From Lepeophtheirus salmonis (Eukaryota; Arthropoda; Copepoda; Siphonostomatoida; Caligidae): a stretch of 64,000 bases of DNA. Positions 1 to 13,200 of the stretch are shown one piece after another. The notes under the pieces are model-generated. The model saw only the letters and a program-made list of their open reading frames with translations. It did not search any database and was not told the DNA's origin. Position 1 is the first letter of the stretch; the number at the start of each line of letters is the position of its first letter. The stretch is taken from contig NC_052135.2 of NCBI RefSeq assembly GCF_016086655.4, forward strand, positions 53,307,671 through 53,371,670. The letters run 5' to 3'. The position numbers were made by a program, and so were the translations under genes.

Positions 1-139
1 TTGGACTGTTTGAAAACCGATCTGCAAGAAAAACACCCATAATTTGCCAACAAAAAAGTCCTTTTTCATCGCGACAATGCACCAGCTCACACCTCAGCAG
101 TTCTGGTCGCAAAATCAATGGCAATAAGGTTCCAAATCG
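1..139 (+). pseudogene. mariner transposase, C-terminal fragment
   Basis: Read from base 1 on the plus strand, this stretch encodes a degenerate mariner catalytic segment with one in-frame stop. The diagnostic part is HRDNAPAHTSAVLVAK near bases 67-117, the region around the second catalytic aspartate of mariner transposases. Similarity stops near base 139, before the expected HPPYSPDLAPSD block, and the next bases belong to the opposite strand of another transposase segment. It is also cut by the window edge. Dead relic; family assignment rests on the motif. Confidence 0.75.
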
Positions 140-430
140 AGATGCCCACAGCACTAGCAATCTCACACATCTCCACCCTTCTGTCATCCATCACCATATC
201 ATGGATTTTATCAATGATTTCTGGAGTAATAACCTCAACAGGGCGTCCAGAACGTTCAGTGTCACTTGTGCCCATATTACCATTCCGAAAATTAAAAACC
301 CCTTTTAACTGTTCTAATCGAAGGTGAGAAGTCTCCATAATGTTATCAACCTTCTCTTTCGTCTCCTGAGGCGTTTTGCCTTCATAAAATCATGTTTAAT
401 CAACACACGACATTCTTTTAATTGAAAATT
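139..430 (-). pseudogene. mariner transposase, N-terminal fragment (inverted against its neighbour)
   Basis: Reading leftward, the segment encodes the DNA-binding half of a mariner transposase: an EGKTPQETKEKVD-like first helix-turn-helix (about 390-350), then GTSDTERSGRPVEV and the block TPEIIDKIHDMVMDDRR, ending in EIASAVGIS near base 139. At least one frameshift lies near base 390. It meets the C-terminal half of the same protein type head to head at about 139, so the locus cannot be a simply decayed single copy; an inversion or two insertions are needed. Confidence 0.75.
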
Positions 431-1152
431 ACCCCACTTCTTCTATTCAAACGAATGCCATACAGAAAGAAATAGATCAATCTGGCTGAGATTTGGTGTG
501 TGTTCTTTCAAGAGATGCTACTAACTAAACATTACCATGATACGGGCTAGTAGTGCCTGTCTTCTCCTGATAATAATTCCGAAATTGGGACCAACTACCA
601 ATTGATTTATGGTCTTATTTTCTCTGTTTCTTTTCGGGAAGGGGAAGTAGCAGGATAATATAAACCAACATCAAGTTAGCAAGAGTAAAACGTCTTAAAA
701 ATGATTTCATAGGAACTCATTTATATATTATAAATTGTGATAATATAATATTATAATAATTATATCCATATATAACAACGCCGGCCGGAAGCAATCTTCT
801 TTAGAGCCTTAAAACATTTCACGAATTGAGAATTATCTATTGTTGATGCATCCATGACTCCTGCCTTTTCCCTCAGACCACCATTTCATTTTCAAGCGCG
901 CACTTTAAATTGTTTTTGTTTCTTCATTTAGGTTTTCAAACCAGGGAGTCACATCATCATTCGCCTTTAGTCTATAACAAAACCATGTCCAGTTAACGAC
1001 AACTATAAAAATCAATTTCACTTCTACTTCGTATTTTTCCCTTGTCTATCCAATGCGTTTAAAAAATAAGTGAAAATATCAAGTTACATCATTTTAATTC
1101 AAATCCGTGATTTTCTTTTTGACTTTTTGTTACTAAATAACATTTAATTAAC
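431..1152. other. upstream region of the GRXCR1-like gene, no recognisable gene
   Basis: AT-rich sequence between the mariner relic and the first coding exon. No reading frame with recognisable content was seen. It should hold the promoter and 5' untranslated region of the gene starting at 1153, but no convincing TATA box or initiator stands out, and a non-coding first exon further upstream cannot be excluded. Confidence 0.4.
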
Positions 1153-1298
1153 ATGTCTGATATACAATACGATTCCTTTGACTATGATAGTCTTATGGAG
1201 TTGCCTGGTTCACCCTGTGGAGATAGCGGAATTAATAGTGATGACCTAGAGGAGAGATCTAAGAGTGATTCCCCCTATTCTTCTGATGACAATTTAGG
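1153..1298 (+). CDS. Grxcr1: GRXCR1-like coding exon 1
   Basis: Begins with ATG (MSDIQYDSFDYD...) and ends at donor GTATGT (1299-1304), leaving two bases GG of a split Gly codon. It encodes about 48 acidic, Ser/Asp-rich residues. The start is the first Met of a frame that joins exon 2 in phase. Reading through the donor adds only a short tail without family similarity. Confidence 0.8.
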
Positions 1299-4200
1299 GT
1301 ATGTGAATCATTTGTTTAATGCGTGTGAATGGGAACGTATAACATTTATTTATTTCTATTCTTAAGTACATAGGTATACAAGCATATTTATACGCTTATG
1401 TCTTAGTCTAAATTAAACATCTGTTCTTTTGCCAAAATAATATTTACAAATGAAAAAAATAATAAATATAACGAATAATAAGGATATTACAAATCTTGTT
1501 TGATAATGTGATTCCTATCATTTACAATTAATTTTACCGCAAGGTGCCCTTTTTTTCGGGTATAGGGGAGGGCCCATAAATAACAAGGGTGTAGGCAGGT
1601 GGTAGACTGGAGGGGCTGTACCTCCCCCCCTAATATCCAAATTTCCAAAAAAATAATTCTACAAAAAAAAATCCAAAAAATTTAATTGTCAAATTTTTTC
1701 CCCAATTTTTTATTTGAAAGTTTAATTTTATGTGAACAGCTAGGGACTTCTGAATTTTTTTCCAATAAGATAAATTTTTTGTAGATACCTATGAATTTTT
1801 GAAATTGTTTTCTAAAAATTTGATTTTTTGTGACTAACTGTGGATTTTTGAAATCTTTTTACAAGAGTTTAAAATTTGAATTCTTTTTCCAAAAATTAAT
1901 TTTTTTGTGAACAGCTGTAGACTTTTGAAATTTTTCCAAAAATGTTTAGTTTTTCAATTCTTTTTCCCCCAATATTCCAAAAACCAATTTTTATATGAAC
2001 GAAAATATTCTTGAAATAAAAACCTTACTGGTGAGGTAAAAAAAAAAACCAAGCCCCAAGGGGGAAGGGGCAGTGTCCTGAAAGTATTTGATTTGGTACC
2101 CACACTTTAAATTTTTAGTTATTACTACTTATGGGACGATAAAATAAAATCCCGATGCCAATTCTGAATATTTTAACTAATAGTTAAAAAATACCATTTT
2201 GCTATAAATTTCTAAGTATAACCATAGATAAAATAAATATTTTTTATCATAAATTATTTTATTACAATATTTATAAAATTATAAGACTCAAGTAACAACT
2301 TCACATGGTCGTTTTTATATCTCGACGTATATATTTAATATATATATATATTTTCATAACTTAGAAAAGTAATAAATAGTGAAATACTTGTAGTAAATAA
2401 TAATACATAAGAATCGTAATCGTTAATTAAACATTATTTACCCGATGTTGATTCCGATTCCAGAAAAAAAAAAACGATTCTCCGATTCCAATTAATCACC
2501 CCCATTACTAGTTTTACTTATTAAATATAGGTTCTTGAAATTAAAAAGGTTGTTGAATAAAAATTGGTTCAGTTATAATTAAAATTTTTGTGTGTTTTAA
2601 TGTCCAGAATCAAAATCAATAAAATATCCCATAAAGATTAAATTTTACAAGTATCTTGTTGGGGATACATTATTTTGAATAATTTAATATGCATAACATG
2701 TTTTTATTGTCCTAGCCAAACTAAAAAAAATTGGAAAAATACTGAAAAGTGGACTTTGAACATTAATTTCTCCCGTTTTAGTATTAAATTTTTTTTTTTT
2801 TGTTTCTTGTTTCCAAAAACCAGAATTGTGCTTATAAAAGAAGGAGTAAACCGGACACTGCGTAAAATTGAGGATTGACATTGGAGCGATTCTAGCCAAT
2901 GCCCTGTTTAATTCCTTCCCCCCCCCCTCCCTTATCACAGCTGCTTGTATTTGGTCTGATAAAACGTCATGACAGCTAAGCTACTCTCCTTTGAAACATT
3001 TTTCAAATTGTCAGGGTCACTATGTTGATTTTTGCTTTCTTTTTTTAAATATGCCCAAAATAAACGAGAATTTCACAACCATATATAGTGGTATACAAAA
3101 TATTACCTGTCAATAAGTAAAAATAAAAAATATGGAAAATAAATGTGGTAATTGTAACAATTTGAAAACTGTTTTGGTGGGGAGCAGCTTGTCTAAAAGG
3201 AAATTTATATATGATCAGCTGCAAGCAAACGGAATAGGAAGGAAATCATCTCAAATCTAATTATTTATTATATAGAAGAAAAAAAACATATGCTGGAATA
3301 ACTCCGATGTCATTTTTCGACATCACCGGCAGGTCATATTTTAAACAACTCTATGAAGAACGTGATAAATGAAAAAAAAAAAAAAACATGAAAATAGTAT
3401 CCTAACCTAATCAAGTCTAAATAGGTAATATACATAGTTTCTGAATCATATATCTTACAATAATTGAAGAGTCTTGCCCAATTCTTAAACTTTTTTTAAC
3501 TATAACATATTAATAAACAGCGGTGAATAAAAAAATGTTCTGTCAATATGTAAAAATAAAAGATACCGAAAATGGAGGTGGTAATCTTGATAATCCGAAG
3601 AATATTTGGGGGGAGAGCAACTTAGATATGGAACACGTACACAGGGTGCACTGTATATAGTGCTCTCTGATGAATATCATAAACATATTTATGTTTATAA
3701 TAAATAATAATGAAGTTCTATTAGTTAAATATTGCATGCTTGTGCATAAATAACAAGAGCATTGTTTCTGTTTTTTATTGGTATCTTATGTATATCTACA
3801 GATGTGAAGTATTTAAAGGATTAAAAAAGGAAAAACGGTTGATGAGTGTGCTCTTTTTTCTTTATCGTTCATTGTTTAATCAGTCGTGGGTGTGTTATCA
3901 TCTTGCTATATAAGAAGAATTATTGTCTATCTTTGTTGTATATTGTTGTTCAAATGAGTAACAAAATAAATATATATGTTTTTAAATATAATTATGATAT
4001 GTTCCCGGCATTAATACTATTTTAAATGTAGAAGGTTCTCTTATCCAGAGCAACAATTCATTCCCCCCCGAGAAAAAAAAAATCATGTTACAGGAAGTGG
4101 ATATTAAAAAGGGTCTTAAATTCAGTAATACCATAAGTCTCTCTCCCGCCTTCTCCTCGTGCTCTCACAAATCCCATTCCCATGTATATCATAATTCATA

Positions 4201-7200
4201 TACGTTTATTTCAGGTATATGTTAAGATTTGAATAAATATAAATGCTGGTATGTTCAAAATGAATGTTGTTTGTTATTCTTAGTGAACGCTCAAAAGATT
4301 AAAGTACTCATCAGTCATCCCAACATATTTTTTCCCTCAACCACTTATAATCAGCCATGAAAATCCAGTGTAGAATGGGCATGTTAAAAAAAAAAAAAAA
4401 AAAAAAATAGGAGAAGAAAGAATAATTCTCATGACGTCTCATAAATAAGGATATACTCTGAAATGACTCCTATGTCGATCCTCAATTTTACTTCGAGTCC
4501 AACAAAGACTTACACTTATAACTCTCGAACAAACCCTCATTGTTACTATCCATCCTTCATGAGCACTAGTTATAACTTTACACTAAAATAAAGTTACCTT
4601 CTCTAGGATTTAAGAATTTTACACCTCTATACATATAAACTAGAAAATTAAGAAGAAAAAAAGCTAAAGAAAGAATATATATAAATATATAACATAACAA
4701 TAGATTACTACTATAAAAAAAGAGAATCTTTGGTATTTAAAATAGTAATAGTACTGGAAAAATATTATCATTATATTTAAAGCCAAATATATTTATTTTA
4801 CTATGCATTTCTAAATGAATTTTATTAAATAGTGAAAAAAAAAAAGAATAAATAGCACACGCAACAACACATTTTTCCTTTTTTTAATTTCTAAACTTAC
4901 CTTTTTCATTACAAAATCCTATCCCTTGTAACTTGTTTCTTGTAACTTTTGACATTTATTGTAATGCTTTGGAAACTTTTGAATGCATAATTAATTAATG
5001 AATAACAGCTAATTCCAACATATATAAGCTCCGTTTTTCTAGAACATTGATCAAGTTTAATAATGCAATATTGGTTTTACAATTTCTTCTCATAAATATT
5101 GGTCATATTATTTGGTAATTTTGAAAGCAACATACCTATGATCATTAAATCCATCAATGCTCTCCCCTCCCTAAATTTAAGTGTTTTCTAAGCAAATAAC
5201 TTCCTTAGCAGAGAGGAAAATCAAACGTGATAACCTTAACTGGAGAGCAGAAGTAATCCATTAATAATAAACAAAAACTATTTATCATTGAAAAGATTTC
5301 GAATCCATAATATTTTGAACACCATTAGAGACAAATTTAGTTATTAATATTGGTGTTTGGTCTAGACCGATTAAGAAAAATAAAACGATCTGGATCTGTC
5401 TTACAAAGAAATCAATATGGATGGGTCTCATATAAAACTCAGTCAAGACAAATTCTATAAATAAAGTTTTGATGACGCTATGTGTTTTCTAATTGTGAAC
5501 ATCGACCTGCAATGACATCATATGAAGTTAAATCTGTTGCATAAACTATATATGTACAACTGAAAAATCAGACGAATAGAAGAAAAAATATGTCTATAAA
5601 GTCTGATTTAAAATTCTGTCTAGACTGGTTCTATAAATAAATTGTTCATGACTTCATATTGGTGTCAAAATTGTGAGCATCGACCTAAAATGACGTCCTA
5701 TGAAGTTATATGTGTAGCATATTTGTACAGCTCATAAATCAGTATAGGAAAAATTGGTCTACAGATGGAACGATATAGCTCAATAGAAACCACACTCAGG
5801 AGAAATTATTCTCTTGAACCCAATGTGCATAGAGAACCAAACATATATTATGTATAAGGACTTCAAAGAAGATCCGATTGAGTAATTGTAATACTCTTTA
5901 CTATGACGGAATCAGTGCAGCTTCATCTGAAAAATTAAAGGATCATTAAAAAAAACATCTGTCCATAGATTAAGACCTAAGAAAATCCGTTTTGATTGGT
6001 CTCATTTAAAATTCTTCAGTCTCGACTGATTCTATAAATAAATTGTTCATGGCGTCATATAGGTTTCAAAATTGTGAACTTCGACCCAGAATGACGTCAT
6101 ATAAAGTTGAATGTGTTGCATAAATCATATTAGTACAACTTGTAAGTCAGGGATAAGGGAGAAAATCGGTCCATAGATTGAGACCTTACACATCGGTCCA
6201 CAATTTAAAAACAATTAGATTTCAGTCTAAGGTCTGGACTGATATATATAAGTATCGATCCAAATCTGTCTAGAAAAAATCATTTAAGATCGAACCAGAA
6301 AAATATTTGTCTCGGACCGAGTCTCAACCCTAGTAGTTGCTATTTTTAATTTCTTAGAAAAAAGTATTTTACGATTTTTTTTATGTATCATATGTTTTAA
6401 ATGTTTAAAAGTTGTAATTATTCATAAGCTGAAGAAAATATTTTTCCATTACTTTCTTATACTTATATCTAAAACCAATGCTACATTGTGTGTATGTTAA
6501 CAACCCTGAGGAGGTTAATGAAACAATCCATTGTTTTAATATGATGCAATATCCAGTAGTTGACCAGTAATTAACTGGTTTAGTTTTCATAAGTTATAGT
6601 AAACAACCTTTTTTTTTTAAAGGGGCTTCAATTAATATTATTATATGTATATAATCTGCAGGATCGGTAAATAAAATGCCCAACTCACCGACTCCGACCC
6701 CAACTCGCAATTTTTTAATATATATTTTATAGCCTATAAAAGCACTATTGAGTCATTTGAGTCTAGAGACTATAAATATAGATCTAATTTTTAGCTATAG
6801 GTAGTTATTAGTCATATATATTAAATAGTTATGCTATTTATAAAGAAAATATTAGGAATATAAGATATTTGACAAGAAACAATTTATTATATTCATTTAT
6901 TTTATTTAACAACAAATTAAATGAATCAAAATCTATCTATTACTAATACATTCATAAGTTTCTGAACGTAACTCAGGAACAAAATTACAAACAACCTCTC
7001 ACTGCAACGTTACTATTTCCTCACATGACATTCACTGTTCACAAGACTTAGTAATGAACTAGTTTGGCTTGTAGCTGTGATATATCCAGCATGATAATTT
7101 AGACTTTAAAGATGTTCGGGAATGTCGATTGTATAGACTATAGATACATTTGTGAAGTAAACTTGTAAATAAATTAGCTTTCAAGTTTCATAAATTAATA

Positions 7201-10200
7201 GTACTTATTACCTATAAATTATAAACATTTAGAAAAAAAACTATGCGAACACTTAATGTAAGCCTTAGATTAGAAATATGTTTTACTTACATAAGTTATA
7301 ACAATTTTTGTATCCGGAGTCAGAGTCCGCACAAATTTCCTGTTGGGTTTAATTAATATTTTCTTGCCCAATTTGGACAGATATTTCGATCCAGACCGTA
7401 GACCGCAATTTAATCGTTTTCAAATCGGTCTTCATATATATCTATATAGATTTTCTCCCTCATCCTGGTTTATGAGTTATCACGTTGTTACATTTATAGG
7501 ATCACTCATCCCTTTCTCATAGAAAACACAGAAAAAAATGCCCAAAATCAGTTGATAGTTCACTAGTTCTGTGATACTTATAAAAGTTCATTCATATTAC
7601 AATCGTTATAATATTGGTTCGAGCTAAATGTTAAACCCTTCTCATAATGAAATGAATCAATTATATTAATTAATTAATGCTTAATCATTGCAATTCGTGG
7701 CAAATAATTAAGTATTCCATTTTTTAAATTGGAGTAACATGAATTTACTCATCATAAAATATTTTATAATTTTTTTGGCTATGTGTCCCTTGGGCTACAT
7801 CACCGATGAACTTTTTTGGATGAAGGATTCATTTAGATGAATCAGACTGTTAAGTTTATTGTAATGAACACAAGGTATTCATTAATTCTTATTTTCTGTG
7901 ATAAATATGTTTGTATCAATGTCACTAGTTGACTGGCAAAAGTAGAAATTGTGGAGACAGGGGCCTCTGCAGGATTATATTGGTGGGGAGGGGTTGAATT
8001 TTTTCAAAAATAAATCAAAAAAATTCAGAAATCCACATGTTTTGGCAAAAATATTTCAAATATTAAATTTTTAGTAGAAAAATGTTAAAAATCCAAATCC
8101 ATTCAATGAAATTTCAAAAATTAAACTAAATTTCAAATATTAAATTTTCCTTTAAAAAAGAAAATTTCCTTATATAGTCTCCCCAACCCACCCCGCAGAC
8201 GGTCAATATAGATAGTGTATATACACAATGAGGTCTAATTGGGTTTCAATCAACTTTATTGAGAGTAATACATCATTTATGTATGCAGATACCTTTTGAA
8301 TTTCAGGAAAACTAGTTTTTTGGGTATATACTTTTACTCAATTGCATTTATAAAAAACAAACGTCCCCATTGGCCATACAGCTTAGCTGTCATGACCTTT
8401 CATTGGATGAGCTTCAATCAGTTATAAGAGGAAGGAAATCAACACAATGATATAGGCGGGAATTACTACGATGCCGATCCTCAAATCTACTCCGAGTCCA
8501 ACAAGGACTTTTTTATAACTCCGCTACAAATCCTTAATGCTACTCTTTTTCTGGGTACACTGTATACGTTTGTCCGCACGTCATACTATCTATCTCAAAA
8601 TTGGAGACAGTAACAGCAGAAAGTTGAAATTCAATTATCGAAACCGTTTAATAATAAAGAAATAACTTTGCTAAATGAAGCGATCCGGAAACTATATTAT
8701 CCGAGTAGGAGGAAAAGACTAGGAGTCGACCCACGGATTGAGGATGAGGCTGAAGGGGATCACATCTCATTATGTAAAGTACTACAACTATTTCTACGAT
8801 GGGATCTCCTCCGGCCTTTGTTCTCAGTTCATGGATCGCCTCCGAGTCCTCTTTTCCCTCCCTCTCCCTGTTTACTCCATATGAGAGAAACTCATAACCT
8901 TTTCCACATAATGAGACCTTCCATGTACTTTCATGGTGCTCCAATGTACTAATTGTCCAAATAATTTGAAAAAGTCGAGGTCCCTCTCCTCTTACTCCAA
9001 TGTCAATAATATATTCCTCGCTTCCCAAAGTTATTTCTGTAGTATTTAAAGGTTGCCATAATTGAATTTCAACATTCCGCTGTCGCTATCTCTTATTTCG
9101 AGATAGAAAGATAAATTATGACGTGTGGGCAAACTTATAAAGTGCACCCCCTTTTTTATACTTATATGAGATCTATTCAAGAAAATAAAAAAAATATTGC
9201 CACTACGAAAGCTTGCCCCCTCTCCGTTGATCATATTATTCTCAACTATGTTTACTACATATCAGAAGAAAGAAATAATCCACTACATTTAAAAAAAACA
9301 TTGCTTTTCTGCCTTGTCTGTTTATTTGTTTTCTGTATCGGATGAGGACTCATTTATCAACGAGTTCAAATTTAAAAAAAAAAGAAAAGGGATGAATATT
9401 TATAAGATAAAAAAATATGAAATGGGACCATAGAACGCGCCTAGAAAGGAGCGTGTGTAGGTATAGCATAGCCAGTGAGCCCTCTAGAGACTAAAGTACT
9501 TCCTGCTTCATCACATCACATTTAAAAAAAAATTCAATCTGGTATCATTATTCTTTCATTCTGGAGGAGAAAACATATAAGTATTGAGGAGCTACGTATG
9601 AGTGTGCACATGAAAAACGGAGAATAACACTAATGATTTGTTGGGGAGTTATCTTCTATATTATTAAAGTAACGTTTGTCTTTTTATCGACCCCTAACTA
9701 GTCGGGGCAATACTATTTACTAACGCCTGTATGGAATATAAAATATGCATATATTTAAAGAACAAATATGAAGGATCCAGTGGCTTCATTTCAGCAAAAG
9801 TCAAGGTCGTTGGAAGCTTTTAAACAATGGCGAGGCCCAACCGATTTTTACTGTTTTTCAAAACAAAAAGAAAAACCATTATAATTTACAGATTATTAAC
9901 AAGTAAACATGGGGGTGGGGGGTAATTATATAATTGTGACATCATCGTCACACACCTTTACAATTATAACTAACCTTGTCTAAAAAAGTGGGGATACTGG
10001 CCAGCTGGTTCTGGTGCCACTGATTTGTTTACTTGATCAATAAATAAGTTTTTAGTAATTATTATCATTTTATCACTATAGATCCGAATCCCTTCGACAC
10101 ACAGAGTTTTATGTGAATGAATCCCATCCTTCCAAGGTTCCAGAGCACTTTGATGAGGTTGAAGAACTATTTGCTGGACTCAAATTAAACAGTATGGACT

Positions 10201-13200
10201 CGGGTACTATTCGAAGTCATAAAGGCACAGTGCGAGGAGTGAAGAACCGAGTTCGTGCAGGGATAGCCACATTTTTGCAAGAGAAAAAGGTTAAGGTAAG
10301 AATCAAGAAATGGGAACATTAATCGTGATACAGTTTCATCTTTAACTTTCGTAACTCTATCCCTGTAATATATTTTTTTACTTTTATACAAGTCATGGAA
10401 TTTTATAATTAAAAAGTTGTTTATTTTTTTTGTTTTGAATAGTAGAACATGATTTAAAGATTGAATTCTTTCATGGAAAATTAAAGTAATGCCAGTACCT
10501 TTGTGTAGAACAGACTTTAAACTATACGTATGTACATAAAAACAAATGAATTGTGACTGAATGATTTTTTTAAAACTAACAGTCATAACTTGTCTACTCA
10601 CAACTGAGGAATGTTACTTTATTCGTGATATTTGACTGAGGTCACAATATTTTACAAACATAATGAATTATTACAATTAATTATCCAGTCATTTCCATTT
10701 TATGTTTTATTATTTTAATTATATATCCAGTTCCGAAATTGAGAGCTAACAGACCATATGCCTTTTTTGTATTTGTGCGTGCATATGTCCAACAAATTCA
10801 TATAATATACAATTTATGACCTACACTTTAAATGAAGAGCCTCTTTTTGATATGTTACTTTAGTACTCTGCATTTGAATAAATAATCATAATTTGATTCA
10901 TAAGATACAGATTTGGATAAATAGATTGTAAATAACATGGATCCATGTATTTGTTATCAAGAAGTCATCGGAGTCATTCTCACCAATGTCCTTGTTTACT
11001 TCATCCTTCCCTCCTCTTTTGCTCCGGTCTGATTGTACCTGATCTAATGAAACGTCATAGCAGCTAAGCTGCTTTATTTCAAACCATTCTTCAAATTGTC
11101 AGGTTACCATGTTGATTTTCGTTTCTTGTTTTTTAACATGCCTAAAATACACTCTTTTTTCATCACTGCTTAAATTTGTATATTTAAGTAAGTAATGTAG
11201 GGATGCTGTGCTCTAATCCATTGACATAACTATGGAGTTGTATAGAACTTAATAAGAGGAGCATTATAAAGAATGAATGGCGAATCCTCTAACTCTCCTT
11301 CTTCTGTCATGCTTGCTCCTTTGAATGTATTACACAGGGGCTCCTCTTACTTCGAACCGTAGGTTCTCAGCACTATTATATCTTTTATTATGGCAGATAG
11401 CAGGAAAATCGCTGAAAAATTTAAAATTAAGGTCAAAAGACTTTTAAGGGCAAAGCTACTGCCATTGAAAATTTGAGTGGTCATTTTCGTGTTCTTTGGC
11501 TTAAATCATAATAATAATAAATGTGGGTTTTAGTTTGGTGGGTGAAAATGCTTTTGCATAGTGTAATATGTGTAGGGTTGGGATTTGTGTAAGTTGGCAA
11601 GGAGAAGGTGGGAGAGAGAGTTATGGTATTACTTAATTAAGATCCTAGTTAATATCAGCTTCCTAACATATGATTTTAGAAGGAGAAAATAAATTACAAC
11701 TATAAAAAAGAGAATCTTTAATACTTAAAATAGCATTAGTACAGGGAAAATATTATGATTATATTTAAATTCATATATATTTATTTTACTATGCATTTTT
11801 AATCAATTTACTCCAAAGATGGCCGAGAATTCCTCTTTTAAAGAGATATTGATACATAAACGATTTATTAAATAATGGTCATAAGAGAAGAAATAGCTCA
11901 CGCATCAACCATTTTTCCTTTTCTAACCCATATTCTTAATTTTTTCTTTACACTGATCCCTTCTTTAAATATTTGCCATGTATACATAGCTTATTTCAAG
12001 AGGAGTAAATCTAATCAACGGCAAGGACGTTATTATTACGAAACGAACAACTTTATTTCAAGTCCTTGAACACTGTCAATTTTGACGTAAAGATAATTCT
12101 TCCTTAAATATTATTCATCCAAGATGTAAAGGAATACTCAATATTTTACGACATTTTTATTTGTCTCTTTGTGTAAAGAATATCTTTATACAAAGACAAA
12201 CTTAATCATTGTTCTAATAAGTGTTTCTAGCATGTATACATACAAACCACAAAAAATCATGATCAACAAAAATGTTTTAATCTTCTATTTTTGATGGATG
12301 AGTTTTTAATATTTATTGACCACGAGGCATCATTTCCAACCATGAGACATAATATATACACAAAGGACATTAAAAAAATATTAAACAATTTGAGATTTTT
12401 TTTTAAATTGATAATTTCTTCCTGGTTGAGTCTTTGTATATTTAAGTTCAATGCTTTTGACTTTCAGTTAATGATGCATGCATTTGTATAGACCTCGCTA
12501 ATTAACAGTAGAACAACGGTAGTGGGTTTAGTCAAATGTAAAGTAATGAAAATCCAGTGTATTTTTTAGTTTTCCCGTTTTTTCAGAGTTGGAAAAGGAG
12601 TGAACTCTTCCTATTCTACTACATTGAATTATATTTAAAGGCGGATTGAACATTTGCATGTGCTCATAATAGACGGAGGAGAGTAACTTTGAGGATTGTA
12701 TGCAGTTATAATTCTAAGATATAGTTGGAGTATAATTGAGGATCGAAATCGGAGTCATTTTTTATATTTCCTTCTCCTCCCCCTTCTTCACAGCTGATTA
12801 TAGCCGAATTAATGAGACGACATGAGGGCTAAGCTACAATCCTCTAAGACGTTCTTCAAATTGTCAGGGTTACCATATTGATTTTTGGATTTTTTTTTTT
12901 TAACATGCCCAAAATACACATGATTTTCATCACTACAAATAGGGGTTTATTTTATTTTTGGTTCATATCTCTTCAGTTTCAAATATTATACTTTTTTTTA
13001 AATGATGTCCATAGAATGGACCATCAACCCTATAACTTTGATCAAATTGATTGTATGTTTTTTGTGGTAAAATATGTTTTAGCGAATATCAACAGGAAAA
13101 ATCACCCAAATTAAAGTTCCTGAAACTAAAAAAAAATAAGGTAAAAACTTTTTTTGGGCTGAGCACCTAACCCCAATTATTAAAGCTGGCAACGCCCTGT

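Noticed and set aside
8648..9028. 126-codon minus-strand open frame with a plus-strand mirror frame
   Set aside because: Lies wholly within the near-palindromic foldback element; frames on both strands arise from the inverted repeat and show no family similarity.
9768..9884. 38-codon frame starting MKDPVASFQQ in intron 1
   Set aside because: Coding-like composition but no splice sites in phase with the flanking exons and no family recognised.
10185..10601. 138-codon minus-strand open frame
   Set aside because: Antisense shadow across GRXCR1-like exon 2 and its intron; composition is that of AT-rich intron.
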